Assembly (NCBI GenBank): GCA_021161465.1
Contig: JAGHAM010000003.1
Coordinates: forward strand, 1-64,000
Origin: Candidatus Iainarchaeum sp.
GTDB lineage: Archaea > B1Sed10-29 > WALL01 > JAGHAM01
Length of the DNA: 64,000 nt
Direction of reading: 5' to 3'
The translations under genes and the position numbers were made by a program. A model generated the notes under the pieces. The model did no database searches. It was given only the letters and a program-made list of their open reading frames with translations, and had not been told where the DNA came from. Of this stretch, positions 44,570-53,538 are shown piece by piece (position 1 is the stretch's first letter; the number at the start of each line of letters is the position of its first letter).

Positions 44570-44964
44570 GAAAGGGGCAAATTTCAGCTGAATATATACT
44601 CATCGCAATAATGATTTTAGGAAGCTCTTTTATTGCGTTTAAATACTTCCAGGCAGAGGGGTTCAATTTAGTTACAGATTCATTGTTGAAGACGAGTGTT
44701 GACTGGGAGCTTGCCAGCTCGGCTTTAGAGCACCCAAAGTGTGACATATTCCTTGGTGGTATATACGCTAATAGGACCAAATACACAAGCACGTTCCAGG
44801 TACAGGCGAGTAACTCAACGGGGGCAGACCCGTATTGCACCAGTGTGGTGCTAAGCCGCTCTGTGAGGAACAGGATACAAGGCTTGATTTCTTCAGCTCT
44901 TGGCTGTGACCCCTCTACAAATGGCTCATGTAAGGGCCATATATACACTATTGGCACCAGATAG
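44560..44964 (+). CDS. Class III-type pilin
   Basis: MRKGQISAEYILIAIMILGSSFIAFKYF. Confidence 0.82.
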   Translation: MYMRKGQISAEYILIAIMILGSSFIAFKYFQAEGFNLVTDSLLKTSVDWELASSALEHPKCDIFLGGIYANRTKYTSTFQVQASNSTGADPYCTSVVLSRSVRNRIQGLISSALGCDPSTNGSCKGHIYTIGTR

Positions 44965-45003
44965 CTGTTAGTTTAATATTCTTAAATTTCCACAAGGAAA
45001 CTT

Positions 45004-45570
45004 ATGGGGTTTAATTTTTTCAGGGATAGGATAAAAGAGCAAGGTGGGAGTGAAGCTGAATATATAATTCTAAGAACACAGCTGGCGACCCTAACCCTAT
45101 TCATATTTGCGATTTTCACAGTATTCTCCCAGTCGTACATCCTACTCTCCGCTGTGGTCTTGCTGTTCTTGCTTAACGTTTACTCGGTTATCAAACAGCT
45201 GAAGACTAGGGACAAGCGTGCCTATGAGTACTTCTTCATCGGCTTGAATGTTTTGGGTGTTTTACTGGCAGCGTTCAACTTTGTCTTTCCGGGATTTCAT
45301 CCCATATATGCTTTAGCTTATCTCGGAATTTTTTTCATATTCCTGATAGTCTTTCATGTGTTTTTCAAAAGGAACTTCACGTATGGGGAAGTTTTGGTTT
45401 CTGATGGCGAGTGGGCGGTTGTTAAGGCGCATTATGATTTGTGCTCCGGAGTGAAAAATGGCTTTTATGCTGTCAGGAGCAAGAAAGGTATAAAAAAGGG
45501 AAAAGAGGTAAAAATAAGCGTTAAAGGATTCTTAGGGGAGAGGAGAATGCCTTGGAAGGTAATAGGGTAG
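45004..45570 (+). CDS. DUF2101-like membrane protein
   Basis: 4 TM; GEVLVSDGEWAVVKAHYDLCSGVKNGFYAVRSKKGIKKGKEVKISVKG. Confidence 0.7.
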   Translation: MGFNFFRDRIKEQGGSEAEYIILRTQLATLTLFIFAIFTVFSQSYILLSAVVLLFLLNVYSVIKQLKTRDKRAYEYFFIGLNVLGVLLAAFNFVFPGFHPIYALAYLGIFFIFLIVFHVFFKRNFTYGEVLVSDGEWAVVKAHYDLCSGVKNGFYAVRSKKGIKKGKEVKISVKGFLGERRMPWKVIG

Positions 45571-45884
45571 TATTTTGGGTATGTCTAATAGTTTCAGTTC
45601 TAGGTGTAGTCTTAGCTAGCTTAGGGGTTCCTAGAGAGGTGACTGCACTATCACCAGAGCTCGTTGGCCAGGATGTTGTTCTTATAGGAACCATAAACAC
45701 TATTCGCATGCACAATGGCAATGCTTTTCTTTCAGTTAATGGATTCAGAGTGGTTATCTTCAGCAAGGATGCCCATAGGCTTGGTGTAACAAGTTTGACC
45801 ACCGGAACCAGAGTGGCCCTCCTAGGTTCTGTTAGGGAATATCATGGCGAGATAGAGCTGGTTGTGAGGGATTTAGTTGATTGA
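45552..45884 (+). CDS. OB-fold-like protein with N-terminal TM
   Basis: Hydrophobic N-terminus then VGQDVVLIGTINTIRMHNGNAFLSVNGFRVVIFS...RVALLGSVREYHGEIELVV. Confidence 0.65.
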   Translation: MEGNRVVFWVCLIVSVLGVVLASLGVPREVTALSPELVGQDVVLIGTINTIRMHNGNAFLSVNGFRVVIFSKDAHRLGVTSLTTGTRVALLGSVREYHGEIELVVRDLVD

Positions 45885-46992
45885 GCTGGTTATTGCTATC
45901 TTGGCAGGTGTTTTGTGTGGTGTTTTGACTGGTTTGGTTCCAGGACTGCACATAAACACGTTCATACCCTTCCTCTTTTTGCTGAGGGGTAGCTGGCTGA
46001 CTGGCTTCGTGCTTGGGGTTGTGGTATCTCATTCGCTGTTTGACTTCTTCCCAGCGATTTTTCTTGGTGTGCCCGAGGAGTCTACGGCATTATCCATACT
46101 CCCAGCGCATAAGATGGTTCTAAGGGGGAAGGCTCTAAAAGCGTTCCAACTTTCTTTGTTTGGTGGGCTGTTTTCTTCACTCTTCGCGGTTGCTTCGGTG
46201 CCTTTTTTAATTCCTTTAAGCAAGCTCGACTTGAGAATCCCTGTGCTGGCAGTACTGGTGGCCACCATTCTTTTTATGCTCCTGTCATCCAGCAGGAAGA
46301 TTCTCACCGCGGCAATCTTTGTTCTTGCTGGTATACTCGGCCTAAATACCCTTGGTGAACCCAACTCATTCTTAGCGCTGTTCTCTGGCTTTTTTGGGGC
46401 AAGTACAATTATAAATTCCCTTATGTCAAATCCAGAAGTTCCAAAGCAGAAGTTAGTTGAGGCTAGGGTGCCTGCGTTCAAGCCAGTCTTCCTTGGTAGC
46501 CTTGCAGGGCTATTTTCAGGACTTACTCCAGGGATAAGTTCTTCAATATCAGGACTGGCTGTTAAGAAGCTTGGAAAGGTTAGTGATGAAGACTTTCTGG
46601 TGGTGTTGGGTGGCGCCAATACAGTTTATGCTTTCATGGCGATAGCTGCTATCTTTATCATAGGTAGGCCAAGAAGTGGTGCAGGGCTCCTGCTGGGTGA
46701 TAGTGCTGGCATGTTCATGCTTGTTGGGGGGTTCCTCCTTGCTCTTGGCTTGGCTTCGTTCCTTGCGTGGAAGCTTGCTCCAATGGTTGTATTGGTTTTC
46801 AACACGCTGCCAACAAAGGGATTGAACATAGTAGCACTTGGCTTTCTGGTCGCGCTTACCCTCTGGTTTGGGGTTTTTCCCTTATTCATTGTGAGCACTT
46901 CTCTCGGGCTAGTTTGCTTGCTCTCTGGTGTTAGAAGGAATACATGCATGGCAAGTATTTTATTACCGGCGGTTCTATACTACCTTCCGTGA
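45877..46992 (+). CDS. TctA-like (archaeal DUF112) permease family protein
   Basis: LAGVLCGVLTGLVPGLHINTFIPFLFLL; second half SLAGLFSGLTPGISSSISGL. Confidence 0.8.
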   Translation: MIELVIAILAGVLCGVLTGLVPGLHINTFIPFLFLLRGSWLTGFVLGVVVSHSLFDFFPAIFLGVPEESTALSILPAHKMVLRGKALKAFQLSLFGGLFSSLFAVASVPFLIPLSKLDLRIPVLAVLVATILFMLLSSSRKILTAAIFVLAGILGLNTLGEPNSFLALFSGFFGASTIINSLMSNPEVPKQKLVEARVPAFKPVFLGSLAGLFSGLTPGISSSISGLAVKKLGKVSDEDFLVVLGGANTVYAFMAIAAIFIIGRPRSGAGLLLGDSAGMFMLVGGFLLALGLASFLAWKLAPMVVLVFNTLPTKGLNIVALGFLVALTLWFGVFPLFIVSTSLGLVCLLSGVRRNTCMASILLPAVLYYLP

Positions 46993-46996
46993 GTTT

Positions 46997-47344
46997 ATGA
47001 AGATAAAAGAAGACACCTTGGATTTCATACTGGAGGCTTGCCGGAATACCTATCCAAACGAGTTCTTAGGTCTCCTCAGGGCAAAAGGAGGCACCATAAC
47101 TGAGGTTTTGCTGATTCCAGGGAGCAAGTTTGAGCACACAAGCTCAACTTTAAGGAGGGATATGGTTCCATTGGACCCAACTATAGTCGGTTCAGTTCAC
47201 TCGCACCCTGGCAGGCCGATACCCTCCAAAGCAGACCTTAACTTCTTCTCTAAGTTTGGGAAAATACATCTAATTGTGGGTTATCCTTTCACAAGGGATA
47301 CCATTGCTGTGTTCGGCCCTGAACGGTTGGAAATAGTTAAATAG
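46997..47344 (+). CDS. JAMM/MPN+ metallopeptidase (Mov34/JAB1 family)
   Basis: E...VGSVHSHPGRPIPSKADLNFFSKFG: HxHPx(6)SxxD JAMM-type motif. ATG at 46997. Confidence 0.88.
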   Translation: MKIKEDTLDFILEACRNTYPNEFLGLLRAKGGTITEVLLIPGSKFEHTSSTLRRDMVPLDPTIVGSVHSHPGRPIPSKADLNFFSKFGKIHLIVGYPFTRDTIAVFGPERLEIVK

Positions 47345-47366
47345 AACAATAGGTTAATAGTGATTA

Positions 47367-47870
47367 ATGGAAAAGGCAATGTTGTCTCTGGACCTGTTAG
47401 TTAGCCTAATTGGTTTAGTTATGGTTGGAGGGGCATTGGCTTCTCTTGGCTTCATCCAGGCGGAGAGCGCGGTCTCGAATTCATTGCAGTTCAAGGCAGA
47501 GTCCATGGCAATGGCAGTAGGTTCTGCTATAAATAATTTTGATGCCATAAACCCAGAAACAGGCTCAAACTTGACACTTAACCTATCCGACCCTGAGCCA
47601 ATTTCAAGCAATACCTTGTCTTCGGGCTGGCCGCCAGTCGGCAGGGTCAGCTTTGACTCCTGTAAGGTCAGCTTCGAATCCTCTGGTTCAGCACGGTTTG
47701 TCGTAGTGAATATCAGTTTTTACAGGTGGGATTCCAACATGGAAGAGTCCGTGGTTGGAAAATATCCAATTGTGAATACAGTTCAGGTTATTGGTGGGAC
47801 AAATCCAATGAACTGCAATGGGACCATATTTGTTAATAAAGATATGAACGTGAGGTTGTATGACTATTAA
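47367..47870 (+). CDS. Pilin-like secreted protein
   Basis: Short N-terminus then hydrophobic segment MLSLDLLVSLIGLVMVGGALASLGFIQ; located in the pilus locus. Confidence 0.6.
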   Translation: MEKAMLSLDLLVSLIGLVMVGGALASLGFIQAESAVSNSLQFKAESMAMAVGSAINNFDAINPETGSNLTLNLSDPEPISSNTLSSGWPPVGRVSFDSCKVSFESSGSARFVVVNISFYRWDSNMEESVVGKYPIVNTVQVIGGTNPMNCNGTIFVNKDMNVRLYDY

Positions 47871-48219
47871 AGTTTGCAAAACAAATGAGAGGGCACAAGT
47901 CATCTCAACAGATTTGCTGGTGTCTTTGATAGTTGTTACGTTGGCTATGGGTTTGAGTGTACAGGCACTCGGGGAGCATTACAGGCAGGCCGCGTCCACA
48001 TTTGAGGGTGCGAAGATGCACCAGATAGCCTTGGATGCAGCGGCAATAAACTATTACAAGGGCATGGATGGTGAGGCAGCCGGTTACGATGGCTTGGATG
48101 TTTCAGCTGAGAAACTGGGCTACACCTTAGCTGACCATCAGGCCCCCTTATCAAGTTCATGTGTTGTTAGTTCACGTGGAACAGGTGCCCACCCCACTGT
48201 GGTTTACGTTTGCAGGTGA
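47860..48219 (+). CDS. Pilin-like secreted protein
   Basis: NERAQVISTDLLVSLIVVTLAMGLSVQAL. Confidence 0.6.
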   Translation: MTIKVCKTNERAQVISTDLLVSLIVVTLAMGLSVQALGEHYRQAASTFEGAKMHQIALDAAAINYYKGMDGEAAGYDGLDVSAEKLGYTLADHQAPLSSSCVVSSRGTGAHPTVVYVCR

Positions 48220-48523
48220 TGATTTGAGGAAAGGAATTTTCTTTTCAATGGAGGCTACCTACCTGTTGATTGCTACGTTCGTGGTAGTTGAGGCCATGAT
48301 TATGTTCCTCCCAAATGTAAACCAGCCAAACTATGACATGATTTCAGCTCTTAAGGTGGCACATGACATGGGGCAGAACAACACTTCTTCACCACCGGAA
48401 ATATCACCAGCTCTCAAAAGCAACTACGATTTTGGTGTTGCATGTGGAAACAGAAACGACACCATCAAGATTGCGTACTATGATTATGGGGCTGCAACAG
48501 ACGAGAGGGTGTGCACAAAATGA
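48161..48523 (+). CDS. Pilin-like protein (start probably internal, at the TTG of MRKGIFFSMEATYLLIATFVVVEA)
   Basis: RKG + hydrophobic segment; overlap with upstream ORF argues for the internal start. Confidence 0.55.
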   Translation: MLLVHVEQVPTPLWFTFAGDDLRKGIFFSMEATYLLIATFVVVEAMIMFLPNVNQPNYDMISALKVAHDMGQNNTSSPPEISPALKSNYDFGVACGNRNDTIKIAYYDYGAATDERVCTK

Positions 48524-49767
48524 GGAAAGGGTTTATAATATCGTCAGCAGTGATGGTCTTTGTATTTGCAGTGATGGTAGCCCTTTTCATGTTTGTCCTG
48601 AGCGAGAATGAACTTCATAATACAGCCATGACTGGTCTTGCAGTTGAGAAAACCCGTTGGATATCCGATGCTGATGATTATTTTTGTAAGAAAGATATTA
48701 CCGATACTTCAGATTGGGATGTCAATGATTACAACTCCTTTTCAGATAAGGGCCCGACAGAGTATCTAAACGTATTTAAAGATGCCTATTCTAGAAATGG
48801 AAACAAATCTCACTTCGTTCCTTTCGCCACGTCAGGTTCCCTATCTTTTGACTTTTTTGAACCTTATGGTGGATTTCAAGTCAATTATGTCCATGACAAC
48901 CCTCCCCATATAGCTCTCGTAGACCCTAAACCAGGTGACGTTATTGAGATATCTGCAACCAGCCATCCCGATGGATTATATGATTTCAACTACGATGTAT
49001 GCGATGCAGAGTCACCAATTTCAGATTTGAGGTTTTGGATTTATTATCGCCCCAACTCTGGAGGAAGTTGGACGCCTGTAGTAGACGAGTCTGGCAATAG
49101 GATAGCTAACGTCCCATGGACCAACTCACAGTCTTTCAAAGTTAACTTGAGTGAAACTCCCGGAGTTACAGGCGATAGGTGGTGTTTCAAAATAGTTGTT
49201 CAGGACCCCTATGGATTGAACAACACAGAGAATGCAACTAGCTGTTATGTGAATGTTTCTACTAGTGGTTGCAAGAGCGCTGCTGATTGCGATGATGGCA
49301 ACGAATGCACAACAGATACCTGCAATACTGCTGATGGAACATGTTCACATTCACCAGAACTTGACAATACTCCATGTAGTGGAGGTATATGTTGTAGTGG
49401 AAGCTGCACCACACCCACATGCTACAGCAACTCTGAGTGCGATTCTGGCAATCCAGACACTTACTGCTATCAATCAGTGTGCAATAATGCTGGTAAGTGT
49501 AATGCAGACTGTTCATATTCCCCAATAAATCGTTGTGGTGACGGAGTCAAAAACTGTGGAGAAGCATGTGATCCTAATGCCAGCCCAACAGGTTGTCTTT
49601 TAGGGACTTGCACACCTGACTGTACCTGTATTGACCCTTGTGAAGGAGCCACATGCTCATGGGGACTACCTTACAAGTGTACTAGATGCCCAGATGGTTC
49701 TATTGAGGGTTGGTGCTGTCATAGTGCCTCAGGAGTAGAGACTTGTAGCTTCAACGCTTGCCATTAA
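48520..49767 (+). CDS. Pilin-like/secreted protein with Cys-rich C-terminal repeats
   Basis: MRKGFIISSAVMVFVFAVMVALFMF; C-terminal DCDDGNECTTDTCNTADGTCSHSPELDNTPCSGGICCSGSC... Confidence 0.75.
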   Translation: MRKGFIISSAVMVFVFAVMVALFMFVLSENELHNTAMTGLAVEKTRWISDADDYFCKKDITDTSDWDVNDYNSFSDKGPTEYLNVFKDAYSRNGNKSHFVPFATSGSLSFDFFEPYGGFQVNYVHDNPPHIALVDPKPGDVIEISATSHPDGLYDFNYDVCDAESPISDLRFWIYYRPNSGGSWTPVVDESGNRIANVPWTNSQSFKVNLSETPGVTGDRWCFKIVVQDPYGLNNTENATSCYVNVSTSGCKSAADCDDGNECTTDTCNTADGTCSHSPELDNTPCSGGICCSGSCTTPTCYSNSECDSGNPDTYCYQSVCNNAGKCNADCSYSPINRCGDGVKNCGEACDPNASPTGCLLGTCTPDCTCIDPCEGATCSWGLPYKCTRCPDGSIEGWCCHSASGVETCSFNACH

Positions 49768-50638
49768 TGTGCGTCTTAAAATGTTTTTCTTTCTCGGATT
49801 TCTTCATGAGCAGTGCAGTTTTGTTTAGATTACGCCGACTGATTGTCATTACTTTTCTTATTACTTTATCAACTCCAGAACCATATTGCGCGGCTTTTTT
49901 GGGTCTCCAGGCAACTTCCTTGGGAACGCCCAGCTCCAGAGCGATTTCTCTTAAAACAAGTTTCTTAACAGGTGGCTCCAGTTTTATCTTCCTCTCAGCG
50001 GGGATTCCAAGCGAAACGGCAATAACTTTCTCATCAAGGAATGGCACGCGAAGGCCTTTGTTGAACGCCTTGGCCACCGCCGTGTCGCGGGTGATGTCCC
50101 TTTCCCACATACTCTTCAAGCCTTTGACTATCTCTTCTTCAACGGTTCTGTATCCTCCTTGCCTTAGCGCGTTCTCATGCCTATGGTAGCCAGCGAATAA
50201 CTCTTCCGTCCCCAATCCAGAGAAAAATACCTTTTCCTTAGCCTCGCGCATGCAGAAGTAAAATGGTGTCGCAACACCAACTTTCATAATATTTGGACCA
50301 ACAAGTTTGACGATTTTGGGAAGCTCCTGCTCAAGCTCTTCTTTTGTTATTATTATGGTTTTTAGGTTTAGACCAAGTTCCTTTGCAACACGCTTGGACC
50401 ACTCTAAATCCTGACTACCTTGAATTCCAGCACAGTAGCAGTGCAGGTTAAGGCGGTCGCGTAGCAGCACTGCCAGCAGCGTGGAATCAACCCCGCCAGA
50501 GAAAAGCAGGCCGGCTTCTTTAAGGCCTTTACAGTTTTTGTCGATGGATGCGACTATTGATTTTTTAAGTTCTCCCTTCCCTCCTTTAGCTGGCTTTGGT
50601 GGGTTATCCAGCAAGTAGTGCAACTCTTCAGCTATCAT
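49751..50638 (-). CDS. Asparagine synthase-like (ATP-pyrophosphatase) protein without glutaminase domain
   Basis: GLLFSGGVDSTLLAVLL; FFSGLGTEELFAGYHRH; VPFLDEKVIAVSLGIP. Confidence 0.88.
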   Translation of the reverse strand: MIAEELHYLLDNPPKPAKGGKGELKKSIVASIDKNCKGLKEAGLLFSGGVDSTLLAVLLRDRLNLHCYCAGIQGSQDLEWSKRVAKELGLNLKTIIITKEELEQELPKIVKLVGPNIMKVGVATPFYFCMREAKEKVFFSGLGTEELFAGYHRHENALRQGGYRTVEEEIVKGLKSMWERDITRDTAVAKAFNKGLRVPFLDEKVIAVSLGIPAERKIKLEPPVKKLVLREIALELGVPKEVAWRPKKAAQYGSGVDKVIRKVMTISRRNLNKTALLMKKSEKEKHFKTHINGKR

Positions 50639-50925
50639 TTCTTCCCGCGTTTTCTCTTAGGTTTGCGCGCTTTCTCTATTGGCTTTATCCCATGTTTTAT
50701 TTCATCCAGTGTTCTCCTGAGGACTATGACTTCAGAAATGCTTGCAACATCATCCATCTTAATTTCATCTTTTTTGCGGGCCAGGATACGCATAACGCCT
50801 TTAGGCATAACTAGTATTCTAGTTACCTCGCCCCTTTCACCAATGTCAACATCCTCGACGACGCCAATAGTAGTTCCATCTCGGTCTATTACCTCTTTGC
50901 CTCGAATTTCCTTCCTGAATAGCAT
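50635..50925 (-). CDS. PRC-barrel domain protein
   Basis: MLFRKEIRGKEVIDRDGTTIGVVEDVDIGERGEVTRILVMP; basic C-terminus. Confidence 0.85.
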   Translation of the reverse strand: MLFRKEIRGKEVIDRDGTTIGVVEDVDIGERGEVTRILVMPKGVMRILARKKDEIKMDDVASISEVIVLRRTLDEIKHGIKPIEKARKPKRKRGKK

Positions 50926-50968
50926 AAGGTATTTATGACATAGCAATATAAAAATTAATTGTGTTTGT

Positions 50969-51736
50969 ATGGTTAGTCACAAATCTCTTGATGGGCTTGT
51001 GAGGGCAATCAATGAGAGAGGGTTTGAGGAAGTCCTAGGGGAACAGAAGGTTCCGGACCTTGAGAAAATCGTTAAGCAGGCCATGCGCTTGGGAACTACC
51101 CGTAATAGTGGAGGAACTTACGAGCGAGTTGATAAGAAAAGAACTCTTGATGTTGGGGATTTGGATGAGATGTACTTGAAGGTTGGCTTGCTCCACGATG
51201 TGGTTGCGGAGCTGTTGTCCAGGCACGAAGGCAGGCAGCCGAAGGACGAGAAAGTGCTAACAACTCTCAGGAAGCTCGATGAGGGCTTAAGTTCGAAGAA
51301 GGAGAGTATAAAACGGTTGTACCCTTCTGCTGGAAAGCTCAAGATAAACACCATAAAACAGCTTAGGGAATTAGCGAATGAGGGCTACATACCAGAGGAG
51401 TTGCACAGTAACATACCAGTATCTGACCTCAGGGATATGTTAATGGAAGTTACCCGTTCGCCAGAGCCAGCTCTCGTATCAGATAAGTTCCACCATAGCG
51501 AATGGCCGAAAGATATGGACAAAGAGAGAGCGCTTAGGATATGTTCTGATATAGGCATGCTCAAAAAACTTTATGAAGGCAAGATTAACTACCTCAAAAA
51601 ATACTCTCCAGATGTCTCAAAGCCTTTTATTGACTTGATGAAGAGGGATTTAGGGACACTTGAATCAGTGAAAAAGAGGGTTGAAAAGAGATACCTTCAT
51701 GGCAGTTTTGGCCGAAGAATGGTAGAGCTAAAATGA
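50969..51736 (+). CDS. Hypothetical protein (helical)
   Basis: 255-aa ORF filling the gap between opposing genes; TATA-like sequence upstream. Confidence 0.55.
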   Translation: MVSHKSLDGLVRAINERGFEEVLGEQKVPDLEKIVKQAMRLGTTRNSGGTYERVDKKRTLDVGDLDEMYLKVGLLHDVVAELLSRHEGRQPKDEKVLTTLRKLDEGLSSKKESIKRLYPSAGKLKINTIKQLRELANEGYIPEELHSNIPVSDLRDMLMEVTRSPEPALVSDKFHHSEWPKDMDKERALRICSDIGMLKKLYEGKINYLKKYSPDVSKPFIDLMKRDLGTLESVKKRVEKRYLHGSFGRRMVELK

Positions 51737-53467
51737 GTAGTAATACTCACCCTCTTGCTTTTGCTCTATGTCCTTCTGGCTTTTCGGCTTGTTCGCGCGT
51801 GGCCTTCCTGTTTCCGGGTCTCTCCTGTATGTGATTTCCATTTTTTTCAGGAATTTGTTCATGCCGGAGTGCATCGATTCCGGCGAATGAGCTCTACCTT
51901 CCTTCCCCGGCACTCCTTCAAAAACCATCAATCTGTTTGAAACATAGTCCTGGAAAACTATATCATGGTCAACAACCATTGTGGCGCTTCTTCGCTTCTC
52001 AGTGATTTTCTTTGTGATTTCAGCGAAGCGTATCCTCTGCTCAACATCAAGGAAGGCGCTTGGCTCATCCAGGAGGTAAAGGTCAGCGTCACGCGAAAGT
52101 GCCAGTGCGACAGCAACTCGCTGTATCTCCCCACCACTCAGTTCGTTGACGTTCTTATCATACAAGTCTATAATCTCTTTCTTCAGGAAGTACTCGAACA
52201 GCTCTTTGTTCATCTCTGTTTTCGTGATTAGCTGTTTCACAGTCCCATCAAAATCAGCACTTACATATTGCGGCTTGTAGGATATCTTGTATGTGTCTTT
52301 TATCTCCCCTTCTGTAGGTTTCTCAACCCCAGCCAGAACCCTCATAAACGTAGACTTGCCTATTGCATTTGGCCCAACTATACCAATGACCTCCCCTTCC
52401 ACAAGCTCTCCCCCATCTACCTTCAACACAAACCCCTCATATTTTTTGATGAATTTCGGGATGGTAGCGTAGGGCTTGCCTTTCCATTCCTCTGCTGGTG
52501 GCTTTAGCTCAAATTTCATGGCGTGGTCTCTAAATCTCATATTCTCTGCTCTTAGATAACCTTCCAAGAACTCATTGATGCCAACCCTGACACTCTTTAA
52601 GGAGGAGACTATGCCATAAACACCGCCCTTGCCATACATTACGTGCACGTAATCGCTTAGGTAGTCAAGTACAGCCAGGTCATGTTCAACGAGTATAACT
52701 TTTCTATTCTCGGATAATTTCCTTATGACTTTGGCGATGGATAACCTCTGCCTGGCATCGAGATAGCTGCTTGGTTCATCAAAGAAGTACAAATCAGCCT
52801 TTTTCTGGAGTGTTGCTGCGATAGCCACTCTTTGCAGTTCCCCACCGCTTATATCACTTATATCTCTGTCCAGAATTTCATCCAGTTCAAGTGGCGCTAA
52901 ATCCACATTCCTCTCGTGTGTTTCTTCAAGCAGCCCTTTGACTGTGCCATTGAAGTTTTTCTGTATCAAGTCAACATTCTGCGGCTTGAAGGCAACTCTT
53001 AGCTCTCCCTTGCTGAGCGCCTCAAGATGAGTTTGTATCTCTTGACCTCTAAACAGTTCTATGAGCTCATCCCAGGATACCTTTTTGTTTGGGTTTCCTA
53101 GGTTTGGGACCAGCCTGCCAGCAACTATCGACATAACAGTAGTCTTACCTATCCCGTTTGGTCCAATGATACCAACCACTCCTTTTTTTGGCACGGGCAG
53201 GCCGAAAACCCTAAAAGCATTCACACCGAAAGTGTGAATAGGTTTACCCAGTTCTTCTGGGAGATTGACTATTGAGATTGCATGGAATGGGCACTTCTTG
53301 ACGCATATGCCGCAGCCGGTGCATAAAGTTTCAGATATGACTGGTCTGCCCTGCTCGTCTTTGGTTATGGTTTCATCACCCATTCGGACTCCAGGGCAGT
53401 ATTTTATGCATTCATATGCACAGCGTTTTGGCTGGCATTTGTCCCTGTCTATAACTGCTACCCTCAT
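51728..53467 (-). CDS. ABCE1/Rli1 ribosome recycling ATPase
   Basis: CTGCGICVKKCPFHAISIVNLP Fe-S domain; two ABC cassettes GPNGIGKTT and GPNAIGKST; LSGGEIQRV. Confidence 0.97.
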   Translation of the reverse strand: MRVAVIDRDKCQPKRCAYECIKYCPGVRMGDETITKDEQGRPVISETLCTGCGICVKKCPFHAISIVNLPEELGKPIHTFGVNAFRVFGLPVPKKGVVGIIGPNGIGKTTVMSIVAGRLVPNLGNPNKKVSWDELIELFRGQEIQTHLEALSKGELRVAFKPQNVDLIQKNFNGTVKGLLEETHERNVDLAPLELDEILDRDISDISGGELQRVAIAATLQKKADLYFFDEPSSYLDARQRLSIAKVIRKLSENRKVILVEHDLAVLDYLSDYVHVMYGKGGVYGIVSSLKSVRVGINEFLEGYLRAENMRFRDHAMKFELKPPAEEWKGKPYATIPKFIKKYEGFVLKVDGGELVEGEVIGIVGPNAIGKSTFMRVLAGVEKPTEGEIKDTYKISYKPQYVSADFDGTVKQLITKTEMNKELFEYFLKKEIIDLYDKNVNELSGGEIQRVAVALALSRDADLYLLDEPSAFLDVEQRIRFAEITKKITEKRRSATMVVDHDIVFQDYVSNRLMVFEGVPGKEGRAHSPESMHSGMNKFLKKMEITYRRDPETGRPRANKPKSQKDIEQKQEGEYYYSF

Positions 53468-53538
53468 GAAGACATCACAAAATCCTTAGGTTTTAACCTT
53501 AGAGTTAGTAACTTATTTAAATAAATGGACGTTATTAA

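Noticed and set aside
46029-46949. Minus-strand ORFs 46029-46619 and 46626-46949
   Set aside because: Antisense to the TctA-like permease; no recognizable domain.
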